36,918 nucleotides of DNA from an uncultured Clostridia bacterium (GTDB lineage Bacteria > Bacillota > Clostridia > HGM11514): assembly GCA_934489915.1 (NCBI GenBank), contig CAKSSZ010000001.1, forward strand, positions 1 to 36,918. Reading direction: 5' to 3'. The position numbers and the translations under genes are program-made. The notes beneath the pieces are model-generated. The model was not told the origin of the DNA and did not search any database. It saw only the letters and a program-made list of their open reading frames with translations. Shown here piece after piece: positions 1-9,162 of this stretch. How positions within the stretch are numbered: position 1 is the first letter of the stretch; every line of letters starts with the position of its first letter.

Positions 1-657
1 GCCCGCTTCTCCTGCAACCGCTTTTGCCAGCAGCGTTTTTCCGGTTCCCGGAGGTCCCACCAGCAGAATGCCCTTTGGAATTCTGGCACCGATCTCAATA
101 AACTTTCTGGGATCCCGCAGAAAATCAACGATTTCTGCCAGCTCCTCCTTCTCCTCATCTGCTCCGGCCACATCCCGGAAGGTATGCTTCTTTTTATCGT
201 CGGTCAACACACGGGCACGGCTCTTGCCAAAGGACATCATCCTGCCGCCTCCACCACCGCCCTGTCCCTGCTGGAATAGGAAAAACATCATAAATCCAAA
301 CATGAGAATGGTGAGCAAACCGGGGAGCAGACTCAGCCACCAATTTTCTCCCTCATGCTTGGCGCTGACCTGCAGCTTGTTTTCTCCCACCGCTTTTCGG
401 ATTGCGTCGCCGGCATCCTCATATAAAATTCTTTGACTGGGAATTTCCATGGAATATTCCTTCCCGTTCTCCAGCTGGATGGTTGCGTCCGTATCGGAAA
501 GCATCATCTTGGTAACCTCGCCCTGCTCCAGATACTGCACCAAGTCGGAATACACCTTAGTCTCCGGTTGGGCATTGATCCCAAACACTGCCCACAACCC
601 CCAGATTAACACAAAGAGCAGTAAGTAAAATCCAATATTTCTCCAAAATCTGTTCAT
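1..657 (-). CDS. ftsH: ATP-dependent zinc metalloprotease FtsH, N-terminal part (cut by window edge)
   Basis: Only the first 219 codons are present; the gene continues past base 1. FtsH is a membrane-anchored AAA+ protease that extracts and degrades membrane and regulatory proteins. Visible are a first membrane segment (about residues 8-26), an extracytoplasmic stretch, a second membrane segment (about 106-128), a glycine-rich linker and the start of the AAA module (TFRDVAGADEEKEEL) ending just after the Walker A motif GPPGTGKT. The zinc-protease domain lies outside the window. Start: ATG at 657 has GGAG seven bases upstream and gives the usual MNRFWRN-type N-terminus; an in-frame ATG at 669 has a poorer ribosome site. 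It is the last visible gene of the operon, 36 bases after hpt, matching the common tilS-hpt-ftsH order. Confidence 0.96.
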   Translation of the reverse strand, partial: MNRFWRNIGFYLLLFVLIWGLWAVFGINAQPETKVYSDLVQYLEQGEVTKMMLSDTDATIQLENGKEYSMEIPSQRILYEDAGDAIRKAVGENKLQVSAKHEGENWWLSLLPGLLTILMFGFMMFFLFQQGQGGGGGGRMMSFGKSRARVLTDDKKKHTFRDVAGADEEKEELAEIVDFLRDPRKFIEIGARIPKGILLVGPPGTGKTLLAKAVAGEAG

Positions 658-693
658 ATACTTCTCCATTCTGTCGCCCCGCCGGGGCCTCAT

Positions 694-1239
694 TTATTCT
701 TCATAAACCGAACGTTTTAATACACCCAAGTAGGGCAAATTGCGGAATTTTTCTCCATAATCCAAGCCGTATCCGATTACAAACTCATCCGGGATTTCAA
801 ATCCGGTGTACTTTACCTCCACCGGCACAACCCGGCGGGAAGGCTTATCAAAAATGGCACAAACATCCACCGCTGCCGCCTGCTTACCCTTCAGGTAATC
901 CAGCAGAAAGCTCAGGGTATTTCCGCTGTCTACCACATCCTCTGCAATAATCACATGCTTTCCCTCCACGGAAATATCCAAATCCTTTACGATTTGAACA
1001 TGACCGGAGGATTTGGTGCCGCTGCCATAAGAAGAAACATACATAAACCCGATGCTGAGAGGTAAATCAATGGAACGAATTAAATCAGAGGCAAACAATG
1101 CCGCACCCTTTAAGACGCATACAATTGCAACCTCCTGACCGGCATAATCCCGTGTGATGGCTGCGCCCAGCTGCTCCACCCTCGCTGCAATTTCCTCCTT
1201 GGTGTATAAGATCTTTTCCACCATATCCTGCTGGCTCAT
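694..1239 (-). CDS. hpt: Hypoxanthine phosphoribosyltransferase
   Basis: 181 residues, normal length for the family. It salvages hypoxanthine (and usually guanine) to IMP/GMP using PRPP in the cytoplasm. The PRPP-binding signature is clear as IIAEDVVDSGNTL near residues 97-109, and the C-terminal part carries the purine-contact sequence around KYTGFEIPDEFVIGYGLDY. The ATG overlaps the tilS stop in an ATGA arrangement, so translation is probably coupled to tilS. The tilS-hpt-ftsH order is conserved in many Firmicutes, which supports the call. Confidence 0.97.
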   Translation of the reverse strand: MSQQDMVEKILYTKEEIAARVEQLGAAITRDYAGQEVAIVCVLKGAALFASDLIRSIDLPLSIGFMYVSSYGSGTKSSGHVQIVKDLDISVEGKHVIIAEDVVDSGNTLSFLLDYLKGKQAAAVDVCAIFDKPSRRVVPVEVKYTGFEIPDEFVIGYGLDYGEKFRNLPYLGVLKRSVYEE

Positions 1240-2585
1240 TTCTCATCCGTCCTTTCCCACTGAACAATCAGACAATCCTCCTTGCCCCGGTAAGCTTTGG
1301 CAACCCCCAGCCCCGTTCCGCCAATGATTGTGCCGCCGCATTCTGCAAGCACAAGCAGTTGTCTTTCATAACGGGGTATTTTCCGATCAATCAGTACTTT
1401 TTTTAACTTTTGTTTTATTCCGTTCAGGCAGATCACATCCCCTGCCCGACGGTTTCTCAAATAGATCCCCTGTTGTACCAAGGAGTAATCAAATGCCCAG
1501 CCGCAGTTTTCCGGACAATCCTGCGCCGTTCCCCGATATGCAGTAAACAAATACGGAGAACCGGTTGGCTGCACCTGCGCCCCCTCTTTTAGCAAAATCC
1601 GAAAAGGAGGAAGCTCCCGCCGGCGGTAGATCCGCAGCATTTCATAGCTGTTTTCTACCCAAATATCCTCCCCCAAACAATAGCGCTTTCCGGTGGTTCC
1701 CCGATGCAGCACTGCCAATGCACTCTCCACCCGGTCATACCACAAATTTTGCATAGAACCGTAAATTCGCTCCCACGCAAGCCGCAAAACACGCCGCTGC
1801 AGGGCAGGTGAAAGCAATAAAAATTCATCCCGGCGGCAGCAATAGCCGCCCTCGCAGATACGCATCATCTTCCAGGCAGATTCCGTATCCTGCCGCAATT
1901 GATCTGCATCCCTGCGAGATGATTCCGCCGTCCTTGCCAATAAATCCACAACTCTCGGCTGCAGCTGCTCCAATAAAGGGAGAAGATCCAACCGAATTTG
2001 GTTTCTTTTATAAATACGGGAAAGGTTGCTTTGGTCTGTACAATAGGAAAGCCCTTCTTCCCGGCAAAACGCTTCTATTTCAGCCCGACTGACCGACAGC
2101 AACGGGCGAATCAGCCCATTTTGTATGGGCGCCATTGCTCCCAGACCGTCCGTCCCGCTGCCGCGCAGCAAATGGAGCAGCACTGTTTCTGCCTGGTCAT
2201 TCTTATGGTGAGCCAGTGCAATTTTATCCTGTTGTAAGGAAGCAAAAAAGCGGTATCGCAGCTCACGCCCGGCCGTTTCTACGCTGATTTTTTTCCGGGC
2301 AGCCCAAGCCGCAACATCTTCCGTTGCCGTAAAAAGCGGCACCTGCAGCGACCGGCAAAGCTGCCGGCAAAAGGAGGCGTCCTGTTCTGCCTCCGGCCGC
2401 AGTCCGTGATTTAAATGCGCCGCAGACAAAGTAAATTCCATTTGTTCGGATAATCGACTGCAAAGTGCCAGTAAGCAAACCGAATCCGCCCCGCCTGACA
2501 AAGCAACGCAAATCCGCTCCCCCGGCAGGATTAATTCATGCTCGGTTACAGCGTTCAGAAAACACTCCCATACCTTAGACATCAT
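1236..2585 (-). CDS. tilS: tRNA(Ile)-lysidine synthase
   Basis: 449 residues. TilS converts C34 of the CAU anticodon of a minor isoleucine tRNA to lysidine using ATP and lysine, which changes both its charging and its decoding. The PP-loop motif LSGGADSVCLL lies near residue 30, followed by HLNHGLRPEA and the AHHKNDQAETVLLHLLRGSG signature of the family. The C-terminal portion (about 370-445) has the substrate-binding domain with the NRRAGDVICL segment. GGAGCGAA precedes the ATG. The start overlaps the last 11 bases of dnaB, so it is read as part of the same operon. An ATG one codon later is equally possible. Confidence 0.96.
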   Translation of the reverse strand: MMSKVWECFLNAVTEHELILPGERICVALSGGADSVCLLALCSRLSEQMEFTLSAAHLNHGLRPEAEQDASFCRQLCRSLQVPLFTATEDVAAWAARKKISVETAGRELRYRFFASLQQDKIALAHHKNDQAETVLLHLLRGSGTDGLGAMAPIQNGLIRPLLSVSRAEIEAFCREEGLSYCTDQSNLSRIYKRNQIRLDLLPLLEQLQPRVVDLLARTAESSRRDADQLRQDTESAWKMMRICEGGYCCRRDEFLLLSPALQRRVLRLAWERIYGSMQNLWYDRVESALAVLHRGTTGKRYCLGEDIWVENSYEMLRIYRRRELPPFRILLKEGAQVQPTGSPYLFTAYRGTAQDCPENCGWAFDYSLVQQGIYLRNRRAGDVICLNGIKQKLKKVLIDRKIPRYERQLLVLAECGGTIIGGTGLGVAKAYRGKEDCLIVQWERTDEK

Positions 2586-3909
2586 TTCGCTCCAAATTGC
2601 AGAATTTGGTAAACTGTCCTAAAAAGCACATTTTCAATGTCCCCGTAGAGCCGCTTCTATGCTTGGCCACAATACATTCCGCCACATTTCGCTCTTCGGT
2701 ATTTTCATTGTAAACCTCGTCTCTATATAAAAACATAACAATGTCAGCGTCCTGCTCAATCGAACCGGATTCACGCAAATCGGAAAGCATCGGCCGGTGA
2801 TCTGCCCGCTGCTCCGGCGCACGGGACAGCTGTGAAAGTGCAATCACCGGCACGTCCAGCTCCTTTGCCATCAGCTTTAAGGAACGGGAAATGTCGCTGA
2901 CCTCCTGCTGACGGGACTCGCTCCTGCGCCCCTCCATCAGCTGCAAATAATCCACCACAATCAGTCCCAGGTTTTTTTCCTGCTTCAACCGTTTGCACTT
3001 GGAGCGGATTTCATTAATGGAGATACTGGCTGTATCATCCAGATAAAAAGGAACATTATAATACATCTTGGCGGCTTTATTCAGCCGATCCCAATCGTTG
3101 GAGTCCAGATTGCCCACCTTCATTTTACCGGCGTCTACCAACGCCTCAGCGCAAAGGAGACGGCTGACCAGCTGTTCCTTGGACATTTCCAATGCAAAAA
3201 ACGCAGTCGGCACCTTTCCCCGTGATGCAGCATATTGGGCAATATTTAATGCCAGCGCTGATTTTCCCACGGCTGGTCTTGCCGCCAGTAATACCAAGTC
3301 GGAATTATGCAGCCCTGCCGTCAGTTTATCCAAATCAGACAAGCCGGTAGAAATCCCGGTAACAGCGCCGGAGTTCTGGGATAATTTCAGCAGCATATCA
3401 AAGGTTTGAGGAATCACCTCATCCACACGCACAAAGTCCCGCTGCTCCTTATCCTGCAAAATATCAAAGATTTTTTGCTCTGCAGCGTCCATAATAACGG
3501 GGACTTCTTCCGTTTCTGTCACACACAGCTCCGTGATCTCCCCCGCTGCCTTGATCAGCTTGCGCAGGGTAGATTTATCCTTCACAATTTTAATGTAATA
3601 TTGTAAGTTTTCCGTAGTCGGAACGCTTGCCGCCAATTCCGCAAGATAGGGTAGCCCGCCGATTGCCTCCAGGCTGCCCCGCTGCTGCAATTGATTTTGC
3701 AGCACCACTGCGTCTACCGGCTTTCCCAGATGATACAAATCCGTCATGGCGCAAAATACCTCGCGGGTCACCTGTAAATAAAAATCCTCTTCCCGCAATG
3801 CGCCGGCAACAGTCGAAATTTGCTCCGGGTCAAACAAAACGGCTCCCAGCACGCTTTGCTCTGCCTGCCGACTATAGGGCACTGTTTTAAATCCTTCGCC
3901 CTGCGTCAT
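2575..3909 (-). CDS. dnaB: Replicative DNA helicase DnaB (DnaC in Bacillus naming)
   Basis: 444 residues, full length and without an intein. It is the hexameric 5'-3' helicase that unwinds the chromosome at the replication fork and recruits primase. The N-terminal primase-contact domain (YSRQAEQSVLGAVLFDPE) is followed by a linker and a RecA-like ATPase: Walker A LAARPAVGKSALALN near residue 210, GLIVVDYLQLM as Walker B, and the LSQLSRAPEQRADHRPMLSDL stretch with the arginine finger region. AAGGAG stands nine bases before the ATG. It is 105 bases downstream of rplI, in the conserved rplI-dnaB order, and overlaps tilS. Confidence 0.97.
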   Translation of the reverse strand: MTQGEGFKTVPYSRQAEQSVLGAVLFDPEQISTVAGALREEDFYLQVTREVFCAMTDLYHLGKPVDAVVLQNQLQQRGSLEAIGGLPYLAELAASVPTTENLQYYIKIVKDKSTLRKLIKAAGEITELCVTETEEVPVIMDAAEQKIFDILQDKEQRDFVRVDEVIPQTFDMLLKLSQNSGAVTGISTGLSDLDKLTAGLHNSDLVLLAARPAVGKSALALNIAQYAASRGKVPTAFFALEMSKEQLVSRLLCAEALVDAGKMKVGNLDSNDWDRLNKAAKMYYNVPFYLDDTASISINEIRSKCKRLKQEKNLGLIVVDYLQLMEGRRSESRQQEVSDISRSLKLMAKELDVPVIALSQLSRAPEQRADHRPMLSDLRESGSIEQDADIVMFLYRDEVYNENTEERNVAECIVAKHRSGSTGTLKMCFLGQFTKFCNLERNDV

Positions 3910-4014
3910 ATGCCCTTGCTCCTTCCTATAGCTCCCTGATCGGAATCCGGGCTTCCCTGTTTCGTGAAATCTTGATTCACCGTGTTACACCCGCCGGAAT
4001 TCCGTTTGTTTTCC

Positions 4015-4464
4015 CTATGCCTCCGTCACCTTCACCGTACAGGTGCTATGCACCTGGGGATGCAGCTTCACTTCAAGCTTATGGGTTCCGGTCGTTTTAA
4101 TCCCGCCGTCCGGCACAACCAGCTTGCGTTTATCCACAACAACATGCAGCTGCATTTTAACCGCCTCGGCAATGTCCTTTGCTGTGATCGAGCCAAACAA
4201 TTTTCCGTTTTCCCCGGCTTTTGCAGACAATGCAACGGAACCTGCTTCCAGCTTTTTCGCAATGTCCTGTGCCTGTTCCAATTCCTGCTGCTTCCGGAAA
4301 GCCTCCGCCTCCTGCCGCCCTTTTAACACGTTCAAGCTGGATTTGTTGGCCTCCACCGCCAAACCCCGAGGCAGCAAGAAGTTCCTGGCGTATCCGTCGC
4401 TCACCTCTACATAATCGCCTTTTTTCCCTTTTCCTTTCACATCTGCCTGTAAAATCACTTTCAT
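4015..4464 (-). CDS. rplI: 50S ribosomal protein L9
   Basis: 149 residues, the usual size. L9 binds 23S rRNA near the L1 stalk and helps frame maintenance. The N-terminal globular domain MKVILQADVKGKGKKGDYV with the GYARNFLLPRGLA signature, the long connecting helix (about 41-75) and the C-terminal domain are all visible. The longest open frame begins 21 codons upstream, but the ATG at 4464 has AGGG seven bases before it and gives exactly the family N-terminus. It lies between gdpP and dnaB as in Bacillus. Confidence 0.97.
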   Translation of the reverse strand: MKVILQADVKGKGKKGDYVEVSDGYARNFLLPRGLAVEANKSSLNVLKGRQEAEAFRKQQELEQAQDIAKKLEAGSVALSAKAGENGKLFGSITAKDIAEAVKMQLHVVVDKRKLVVPDGGIKTTGTHKLEVKLHPQVHSTCTVKVTEA

Positions 4465-4543
4465 ATGAATTCCCTGTACCTTTCTCCCGCTTTTTTCCTC
4501 GCCGTGCCTGCGGGCAGAGCATGGCATATTTCAGGCAAGGCAA

Positions 4544-6502
4544 TCAGCCCTGCTCATTTTGCAAATATTGATCAATCAAAGAAAGCACCTGTTGTTTTGC
4601 TTCCTCCAATGTGGCTCCTTCTAAAATCACACCGGCTGCTGTCTGGTGACCGCCTCCGCCGATTTGCTCCAACACCCGCTGTACATTGACTGCTCCTCTG
4701 GAACGTGCGCTGATATGCACATGCCCCTCATGAGGACAAAGAACGAAGCTGGCGTTGATTTCTTCAATGGTAAGCAACTCGTCTGCCGTCATGGGCATAA
4801 TCTGCATGTCGTCCTTCCCGGGCAGGCAATAAGTAACAGCAAAATGTTTTTGATAAATGTTTGCATGTTCCACAGCGTCTGCAATTTTACGGAAGGTTTC
4901 CAAATCCGTTTGAAACATTGCCTGCACCCGTACCGGGTCAGCGCCCATGCGGCGCAGATAAGAGGCAGCGTCAAAGGTTCGCACATTGGTTCTCACCGTA
5001 AAGTTTTTCGTATCCAGCACAATGCCGCTCAGCATCGCCTCCGCCTCCGTCTTGGATAACCGGAGACCGTTCCCGATATATTGCAGAATTTCACTAACCA
5101 TTTCACAGGTGGACGAAGCATACGGCTCCTGATAAGTCAATGCTGCCTGGTTAATAAACTCGGTGCTCCTGCGATGGTGATCAATCAAAACCACATGAGA
5201 GGATCGCTCCACCAATGCCGGACATTCCACCAAAGAAGGCCGGTGAATATCCACCACGACCACCAATGTATTCTCCCGTACAAAATTCGTCGCATGCGCC
5301 GGTTCTAACCAAAAAGGCGGCAAGTCCTTTTTCAGCCCGCTGACCATTTTTTTCACGGAAGAATTGCACTCTCCCAGCACCACCCGAATCGGCGTATCCA
5401 AATGGCGGGCAATGGCACAAATTCCCAACGCTGCGCCAATGCAATCCGCATCCGGATTTTTATGTCCCATAACAATCACATCGGAGGCATTGCGAATGAG
5501 TCCGCACAACGCCTGGGCTACTACTCTCGCCCGAACCCGGGTCCGTTTTTCCGTTTCCCGGGAATTCCCGCCAAAGAAAGAGAATTGATCCTCCTGCTTT
5601 ACTACCGCCTGATCGCCGCCCCGTCCCAGCGCAAGCTCCAATGCCGCCTGAGACGCAGAAAATGCGTCTGCCACAGACTTCTGCCGGCTGCCCAGTCCAA
5701 TGCTCAGGGTAACCGGAATTTCTCCGTATCCTTTGATTTTTTTCACTTCGTTTAAAATAGAGAACTTCTCATCCAGCAGCTGGTTCAAATGCCGCTGATC
5801 TAAAATCAGCAAAAACCGATCCCGCTCCATGCGGCGAATCATGCCCTCAAGGGGCGCTGCCCAATGATACAACAGGCTTTCTAACTCAATTAACAGTTTA
5901 TTTTGTTCTCCGTCCGCCAAGCCGGACATGACCTCGGCGTAATTATCTACAGTAATGGTTCCTGCCGCAATTCGTTCCGCATAATACCCTTGTTCTAAAA
6001 AACGTTCCCGGGTAATATCAATTAACATCACGCTCCGGCTTACCGTCTCTCCCTCTAAGGTCTGCACCAGCAAGGAATAGGTTTTCTCATGAAAAACAAT
6101 ATCCCGCACAAATGCTTTCTTTTCCTCCAACCCGTTACAGCCGGGCAAAAATTTCCCGATCGGTGCACCGATCAGCCCCGCCCCGGGAAACAAATTCCCA
6201 AATTCCAGATTGAACCACTGAATTTCACCTTTTAAATTGGTAATGGCACAAGGATAAATCAATTCCATTAAAAGCTGCCGCGTACTGTTATTCGCAGAAT
6301 GATTGGCTTGCAGCAATGCATCCTCCAGCTTTCGTTCCGATTCCTTTTTCCCCAAACGAATCATTTTAAAATGAGAAAACACCGCGCATATTGACAAAGC
6401 CGCCGCAATCGCTCCCACTGCCGGCCACACCGCAAGCAGCGCCGCCGATAAAAACGCCAGCAGGCAGGTATTTCCCCAAAACAAAAGCTCCTCTTTTTTC
6501 AT
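4544..6502 (-). CDS. gdpP: Membrane cyclic-di-AMP phosphodiesterase GdpP (YybT)
   Basis: 652 residues, matching the family. GdpP hydrolyses the essential second messenger c-di-AMP to pApA, affecting potassium and osmotic balance and wall stress. Two hydrophobic helices occupy about residues 10-46, followed by a PAS-like region, a degenerate GGDEF-like domain (about 165-310) and a DHH/DHHA1 phosphoesterase. Catalytic metal motifs are seen as GHKNPDADCIG (about 343-353), VVVDIHRPS, LIDHHRRS and the C-terminal GGGGHQTAAG (about 608). The start was set at 6502 because AAGGAG stands eight bases before this ATG; the open frame extends 51 codons further but without family similarity. It follows yybS by 53 bases and precedes rplI, the conserved order. 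Confidence 0.95.
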   Translation of the reverse strand: MKKEELLFWGNTCLLAFLSAALLAVWPAVGAIAAALSICAVFSHFKMIRLGKKESERKLEDALLQANHSANNSTRQLLMELIYPCAITNLKGEIQWFNLEFGNLFPGAGLIGAPIGKFLPGCNGLEEKKAFVRDIVFHEKTYSLLVQTLEGETVSRSVMLIDITRERFLEQGYYAERIAAGTITVDNYAEVMSGLADGEQNKLLIELESLLYHWAAPLEGMIRRMERDRFLLILDQRHLNQLLDEKFSILNEVKKIKGYGEIPVTLSIGLGSRQKSVADAFSASQAALELALGRGGDQAVVKQEDQFSFFGGNSRETEKRTRVRARVVAQALCGLIRNASDVIVMGHKNPDADCIGAALGICAIARHLDTPIRVVLGECNSSVKKMVSGLKKDLPPFWLEPAHATNFVRENTLVVVVDIHRPSLVECPALVERSSHVVLIDHHRRSTEFINQAALTYQEPYASSTCEMVSEILQYIGNGLRLSKTEAEAMLSGIVLDTKNFTVRTNVRTFDAASYLRRMGADPVRVQAMFQTDLETFRKIADAVEHANIYQKHFAVTYCLPGKDDMQIMPMTADELLTIEEINASFVLCPHEGHVHISARSRGAVNVQRVLEQIGGGGHQTAAGVILEGATLEEAKQQVLSLIDQYLQNEQG

Positions 6503-6555
6503 ACGCCAAAGCTCCTTCTTTTTTCCCTGATTCAGGATATGCCGGATGCAAAATC

Positions 6556-7473
6556 TCACCCGACCCGCAGCTTCCGGAAATCCGCAAATGCGTCTATCGC
6601 TCCGATTAAGGCTGTCAGCTGTCCAAGAAATAATAAAAACGGAAGAACCAAACACAGCAACAACACCCTTACTCCTTTAGGCAGCCCGGTTTTTTTGATT
6701 CCGTAACTCAGAAAAGAAAGACCGCAAACTGTCAAAATTGCCATCAACACGCATACAGCGTTGCCGATTGCAAAGCATATGGGAGTTCGGGGCATTCCGA
6801 TAAAGAGAAAAAACAGTAAATAATAGCCGCCTGCAATCAACCGCGGTGCCTGCAACTGACTAAAGGAAGGAACCTGCTCGCAGAAAAAGCCCATTCTCCG
6901 CAGCACGCCCCGGCCAATCATCAGATTTCCCAATGTCATTCCGGCAGCCACCGTCAAAAAACACGCCGGCAAAAAAAGCATGATCTGGTCGGCCATATCT
7001 GAAAAATCCACACCTTCAAAACCAACCCCTGCCGCTGTTTGCAAGGACGCCAAGGTCTGCTGGGTCAGCAGTTTTAATTCCTCGACAAAATCAACCCCCA
7101 GCAACCTTTTTTGCAATAAAATCACTGCAATCATAGCCAGCAGCTGAACAAAGGTTCCGGTTAACAGCATGGTAGAAAAATCCAGCCGCTTACGAAAGCC
7201 AAGCCCAATCGCCAGCCCCGGCAGAATGGTCAGCAAACCACCGCACAGCAACCCGCTGATCGGGTCGGAAAGCAGCATGGTCAGCGCCAAGGAAACAATC
7301 GCCCCCAGCGCAACCGCTTTTCCGTCCGGCACACTGATGGTCAACACCACTACGGTACACACCGCCAAAAAAAGTCCAAGAAAAGAAAAAACGGGCAAAT
7401 AAAGAAACAATAAGAGAAATACTACTATTAAGGCAGAAAAAATTCCTGCCCTAACAAAATCCTTCGTTTTCAT
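6556..7473 (-). CDS. YybS-like DUF2232 family membrane protein
   Basis: 305 residues, almost entirely hydrophobic with about eight predicted membrane helices. It resembles the DUF2232/YybS proteins, which in many Firmicutes sit directly upstream of gdpP-rplI-dnaB; a distant relation to ECF-transporter S components has been suggested for the family, but the function is not established. Start chosen at 7473: the ATG follows an AAAGGCGGGGG ribosome site and gives MKTKDFVRAG; the longer open frame would pass through the promoter. First gene of the gdpP-rplI-dnaB-tilS-hpt-ftsH operon. Confidence 0.85.
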   Translation of the reverse strand: MKTKDFVRAGIFSALIVVFLLLFLYLPVFSFLGLFLAVCTVVVLTISVPDGKAVALGAIVSLALTMLLSDPISGLLCGGLLTILPGLAIGLGFRKRLDFSTMLLTGTFVQLLAMIAVILLQKRLLGVDFVEELKLLTQQTLASLQTAAGVGFEGVDFSDMADQIMLFLPACFLTVAAGMTLGNLMIGRGVLRRMGFFCEQVPSFSQLQAPRLIAGGYYLLFFLFIGMPRTPICFAIGNAVCVLMAILTVCGLSFLSYGIKKTGLPKGVRVLLLCLVLPFLLFLGQLTALIGAIDAFADFRKLRVG

Positions 7474-7509
7474 CCCACCCCCGCCTTTCAAAATTCCCGT
7501 AATAGGTTT

Positions 7510-7538
7510 ATTATACCATATTTTTTTCAAAAGTACAA
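7510..7538 (-). promoter_or_regulatory. Sigma-A promoter of the yybS-gdpP-rplI-dnaB operon
   Basis: Read on the minus strand: -35 TTGTAC (7533-7538), 17-base spacer, -10 TATAAT (7510-7515) with an extended TGG just upstream. Transcription should start near 7503, about 30 bases before the yybS ATG. No other clear promoter was seen before the left edge, although I did not scan the coding regions exhaustively. Confidence 0.85.
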
Positions 7539-7546
7539 TCCCTTTT

Positions 7547-8350
7547 TTACATTTCTTTTCGCTGCTCTTTTTGATATAAAAAAGCATTGATTTCATTTCC
7601 CAAAAGCAAGGAAAAGGAAACCAGATAAAGCCATAAAAGCAGCACCACAAATCCACCCAGAGTACCGTAAACAACCGTATAATTTCCAAAGTTATTCACA
7701 TAAAGCTCAAAGCCCACCGTGCAGACAATCCAAAGCACCGTTGCCACCACTGCTCCGGGCAGAACCTGCCGAAAGGTCAGGCGAATCCGAGGCACCCGGG
7801 AATAAATCACCGCAAGCGCAAACACAAATACAAAAAACATCAGCCAGATCCGCAGCTGACTCAGTAAAAAGGTCACATGCCCATTGGTGATATGCTGCAC
7901 AATAAAACGGTTACTCAATAAAATCACCGCCAGAGACAAAACAATAAACAGCACCAGGGAAACGGTGATACAAAACGAGATGAAATAATACGCAATAAAA
8001 TGCCTGCTGCCACTGGACTCATACCCTTGATTCAAGCATCGGTAAATTGCCTTGGAGCCTTTGGTAGCAACCCACAATGCCGAAATAAACCCAACAGAAA
8101 ACATCCCGCTGTTCCATTCGGAAAACACCTGAACATTTTCTTGAATCAGCTGATAGGATACCTTCGGCAAGATGGCTTCCAGCTGCTCCATTAAAAGAGA
8201 AATTGCCGCCGGCTCATACTCTAACAGCGACACAATTGCAATCATGAACGGGAAAAAAGAGAGCAGCAAAAAATAGGAAAGCTGCGCAGCAATATTCCAA
8301 ATTTCATCCTTTTGCACCTTTTCTGCCAGCAGCAATAAATCCCAAAACAT
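7547..8350 (-). CDS. YihY/BrkB-family integral membrane protein
   Basis: 267 residues with about six membrane helices. Features of the YihY/virulence factor BrkB family are the N-terminal DEIWNIAAQLSYFLLLSFFPF, the LWVATKGSKAIYRCLNQGY segment and the C-terminal GTLGGFVVLLLWLYLVSFSLLLGNEINAFLY. The family was once linked to ribonuclease BN but is now regarded as a membrane protein of unknown function. The ribosome site is unremarkable (GTGGGG before the ATG). It stands alone: the frr terminator lies upstream and the yybS promoter starts right at its stop codon. Confidence 0.88.
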   Translation of the reverse strand: MFWDLLLLAEKVQKDEIWNIAAQLSYFLLLSFFPFMIAIVSLLEYEPAAISLLMEQLEAILPKVSYQLIQENVQVFSEWNSGMFSVGFISALWVATKGSKAIYRCLNQGYESSGSRHFIAYYFISFCITVSLVLFIVLSLAVILLSNRFIVQHITNGHVTFLLSQLRIWLMFFVFVFALAVIYSRVPRIRLTFRQVLPGAVVATVLWIVCTVGFELYVNNFGNYTVVYGTLGGFVVLLLWLYLVSFSLLLGNEINAFLYQKEQRKEM

Positions 8351-8385
8351 TTCCCCACCCCACTTTACAGCATGCTTTTCTTTCT

Positions 8386-8414
8386 ATTATACTACAGATT
8401 GGCAGAAAAAAAAA
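8386..8414 (-). promoter_or_regulatory. Possible promoter of the YihY-family gene
   Basis: On the minus strand a good -10 TATAAT (8386-8391) stands 36 bases before the ATG, but at the expected -35 spacing there is only a run of T. A small 7-bp hairpin (arms 8427-8433 and 8444-8450) lies just upstream. The -10 is convincing, the -35 is not. Confidence 0.45.
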
Positions 8415-8478
8415 GAGAAAATTTTAAAAACAGTCTCTTTTTCCTGTTTTGGACACAAAAATGCAAAGGAACGCATTA

Positions 8479-8522
8479 AAAAAGCGTCGGTGCACTGTAA
8501 AAACAACACACCAACGCTTTTT
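8479..8522 (-). terminator. Intrinsic terminator after frr
   Basis: A 14-bp stem (arms 8479-8492 and 8509-8522, one G-U wobble) with a 16-base loop. The arms have A/T-rich ends, so the minus-strand transcript ends in a U run. The stem could also work on the other strand. It closes the GH88-pyrH-frr unit. Confidence 0.85.
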
Positions 8523-8533
8523 ATTTTATTTCA

Positions 8534-9091
8534 TCAAACTGCCATAATTTCCTTTTCCTTTTCTGCAGCAACCTGATCCACTTCTTTAATATACCGATCT
8601 GTCAAATCCTGAATATCCTTCTCTGCGCTCTTCAAATCGTCTTCGGTAATTTCCCCGTTCTTTTTCTGCGCTTTAAACGCTTCCATTGCGTCTCTGCGAA
8701 TGGAACGAATGGCCACCTTACCCTCTTCTGCATACTTATGCACCTGCTTGCTTAATTCCTTTCTCCGTTCTTCCGTCAGCGGCGGAAAGTTCAGGCGGAT
8801 CAGCTTACCGTCATTGTTCGGCGTTAGTCCAAGCTCAGATTTCAAAATCGCCTTCTCAATTTCTTTTAAAATGCTACCGTCCCAAGGCTGAATGACCAAG
8901 GTTTTCGGATCAGGGGAAGAAATGGTTCCCACCTGCGCAATGGGTGTTGGTGTTCCGTAGTATTCCACCGTTACCCGATCCAGCACAGCGGCGCTTGCTT
9001 TTCCAACCCGAACGGTGGCGAAGGTATCCTTCAAAGCGCCAATGCTCTTTTTCATTTTTGTTTCATACACTTCATAATTTCCTTTTGCCAT
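8534..9091 (-). CDS. frr: Ribosome recycling factor
   Basis: 185 residues, exactly the family size. With EF-G it splits the post-termination ribosome. Characteristic segments are the N-terminal helix (YEVYETKMKKSIGALKDTFATVRVGKAS), YYGTPTPIAQVGTISSPDP, the NDGKLIRLNFPPLTEERRKEL block and the C-terminal helices. Start: ATG at 9091 (MAKGNYE) is taken; a TTG two codons upstream (9097) is five bases from the GGAG ribosome site and could be used instead. It follows pyrH by 71 bases in the widespread pyrH-frr pair; the uppS-cdsA genes that usually follow are not here. Confidence 0.97.
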   Translation of the reverse strand: MAKGNYEVYETKMKKSIGALKDTFATVRVGKASAAVLDRVTVEYYGTPTPIAQVGTISSPDPKTLVIQPWDGSILKEIEKAILKSELGLTPNNDGKLIRLNFPPLTEERRKELSKQVHKYAEEGKVAIRSIRRDAMEAFKAQKKNGEITEDDLKSAEKDIQDLTDRYIKEVDQVAAEKEKEIMAV

Positions 9092-9162
9092 CTTCAATCA
9101 CGCTCCATTCCGCCGCCCTGCGTCGGCTTATTCTTTATTTTTTACAGGGAAAAGCTCGTTAT

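Noticed and set aside
4465..4543. Hairpin-like G+C-rich sequence between gdpP and rplI
   Set aside because: Several short alternative stems but no U run; not distinguishable from chance.
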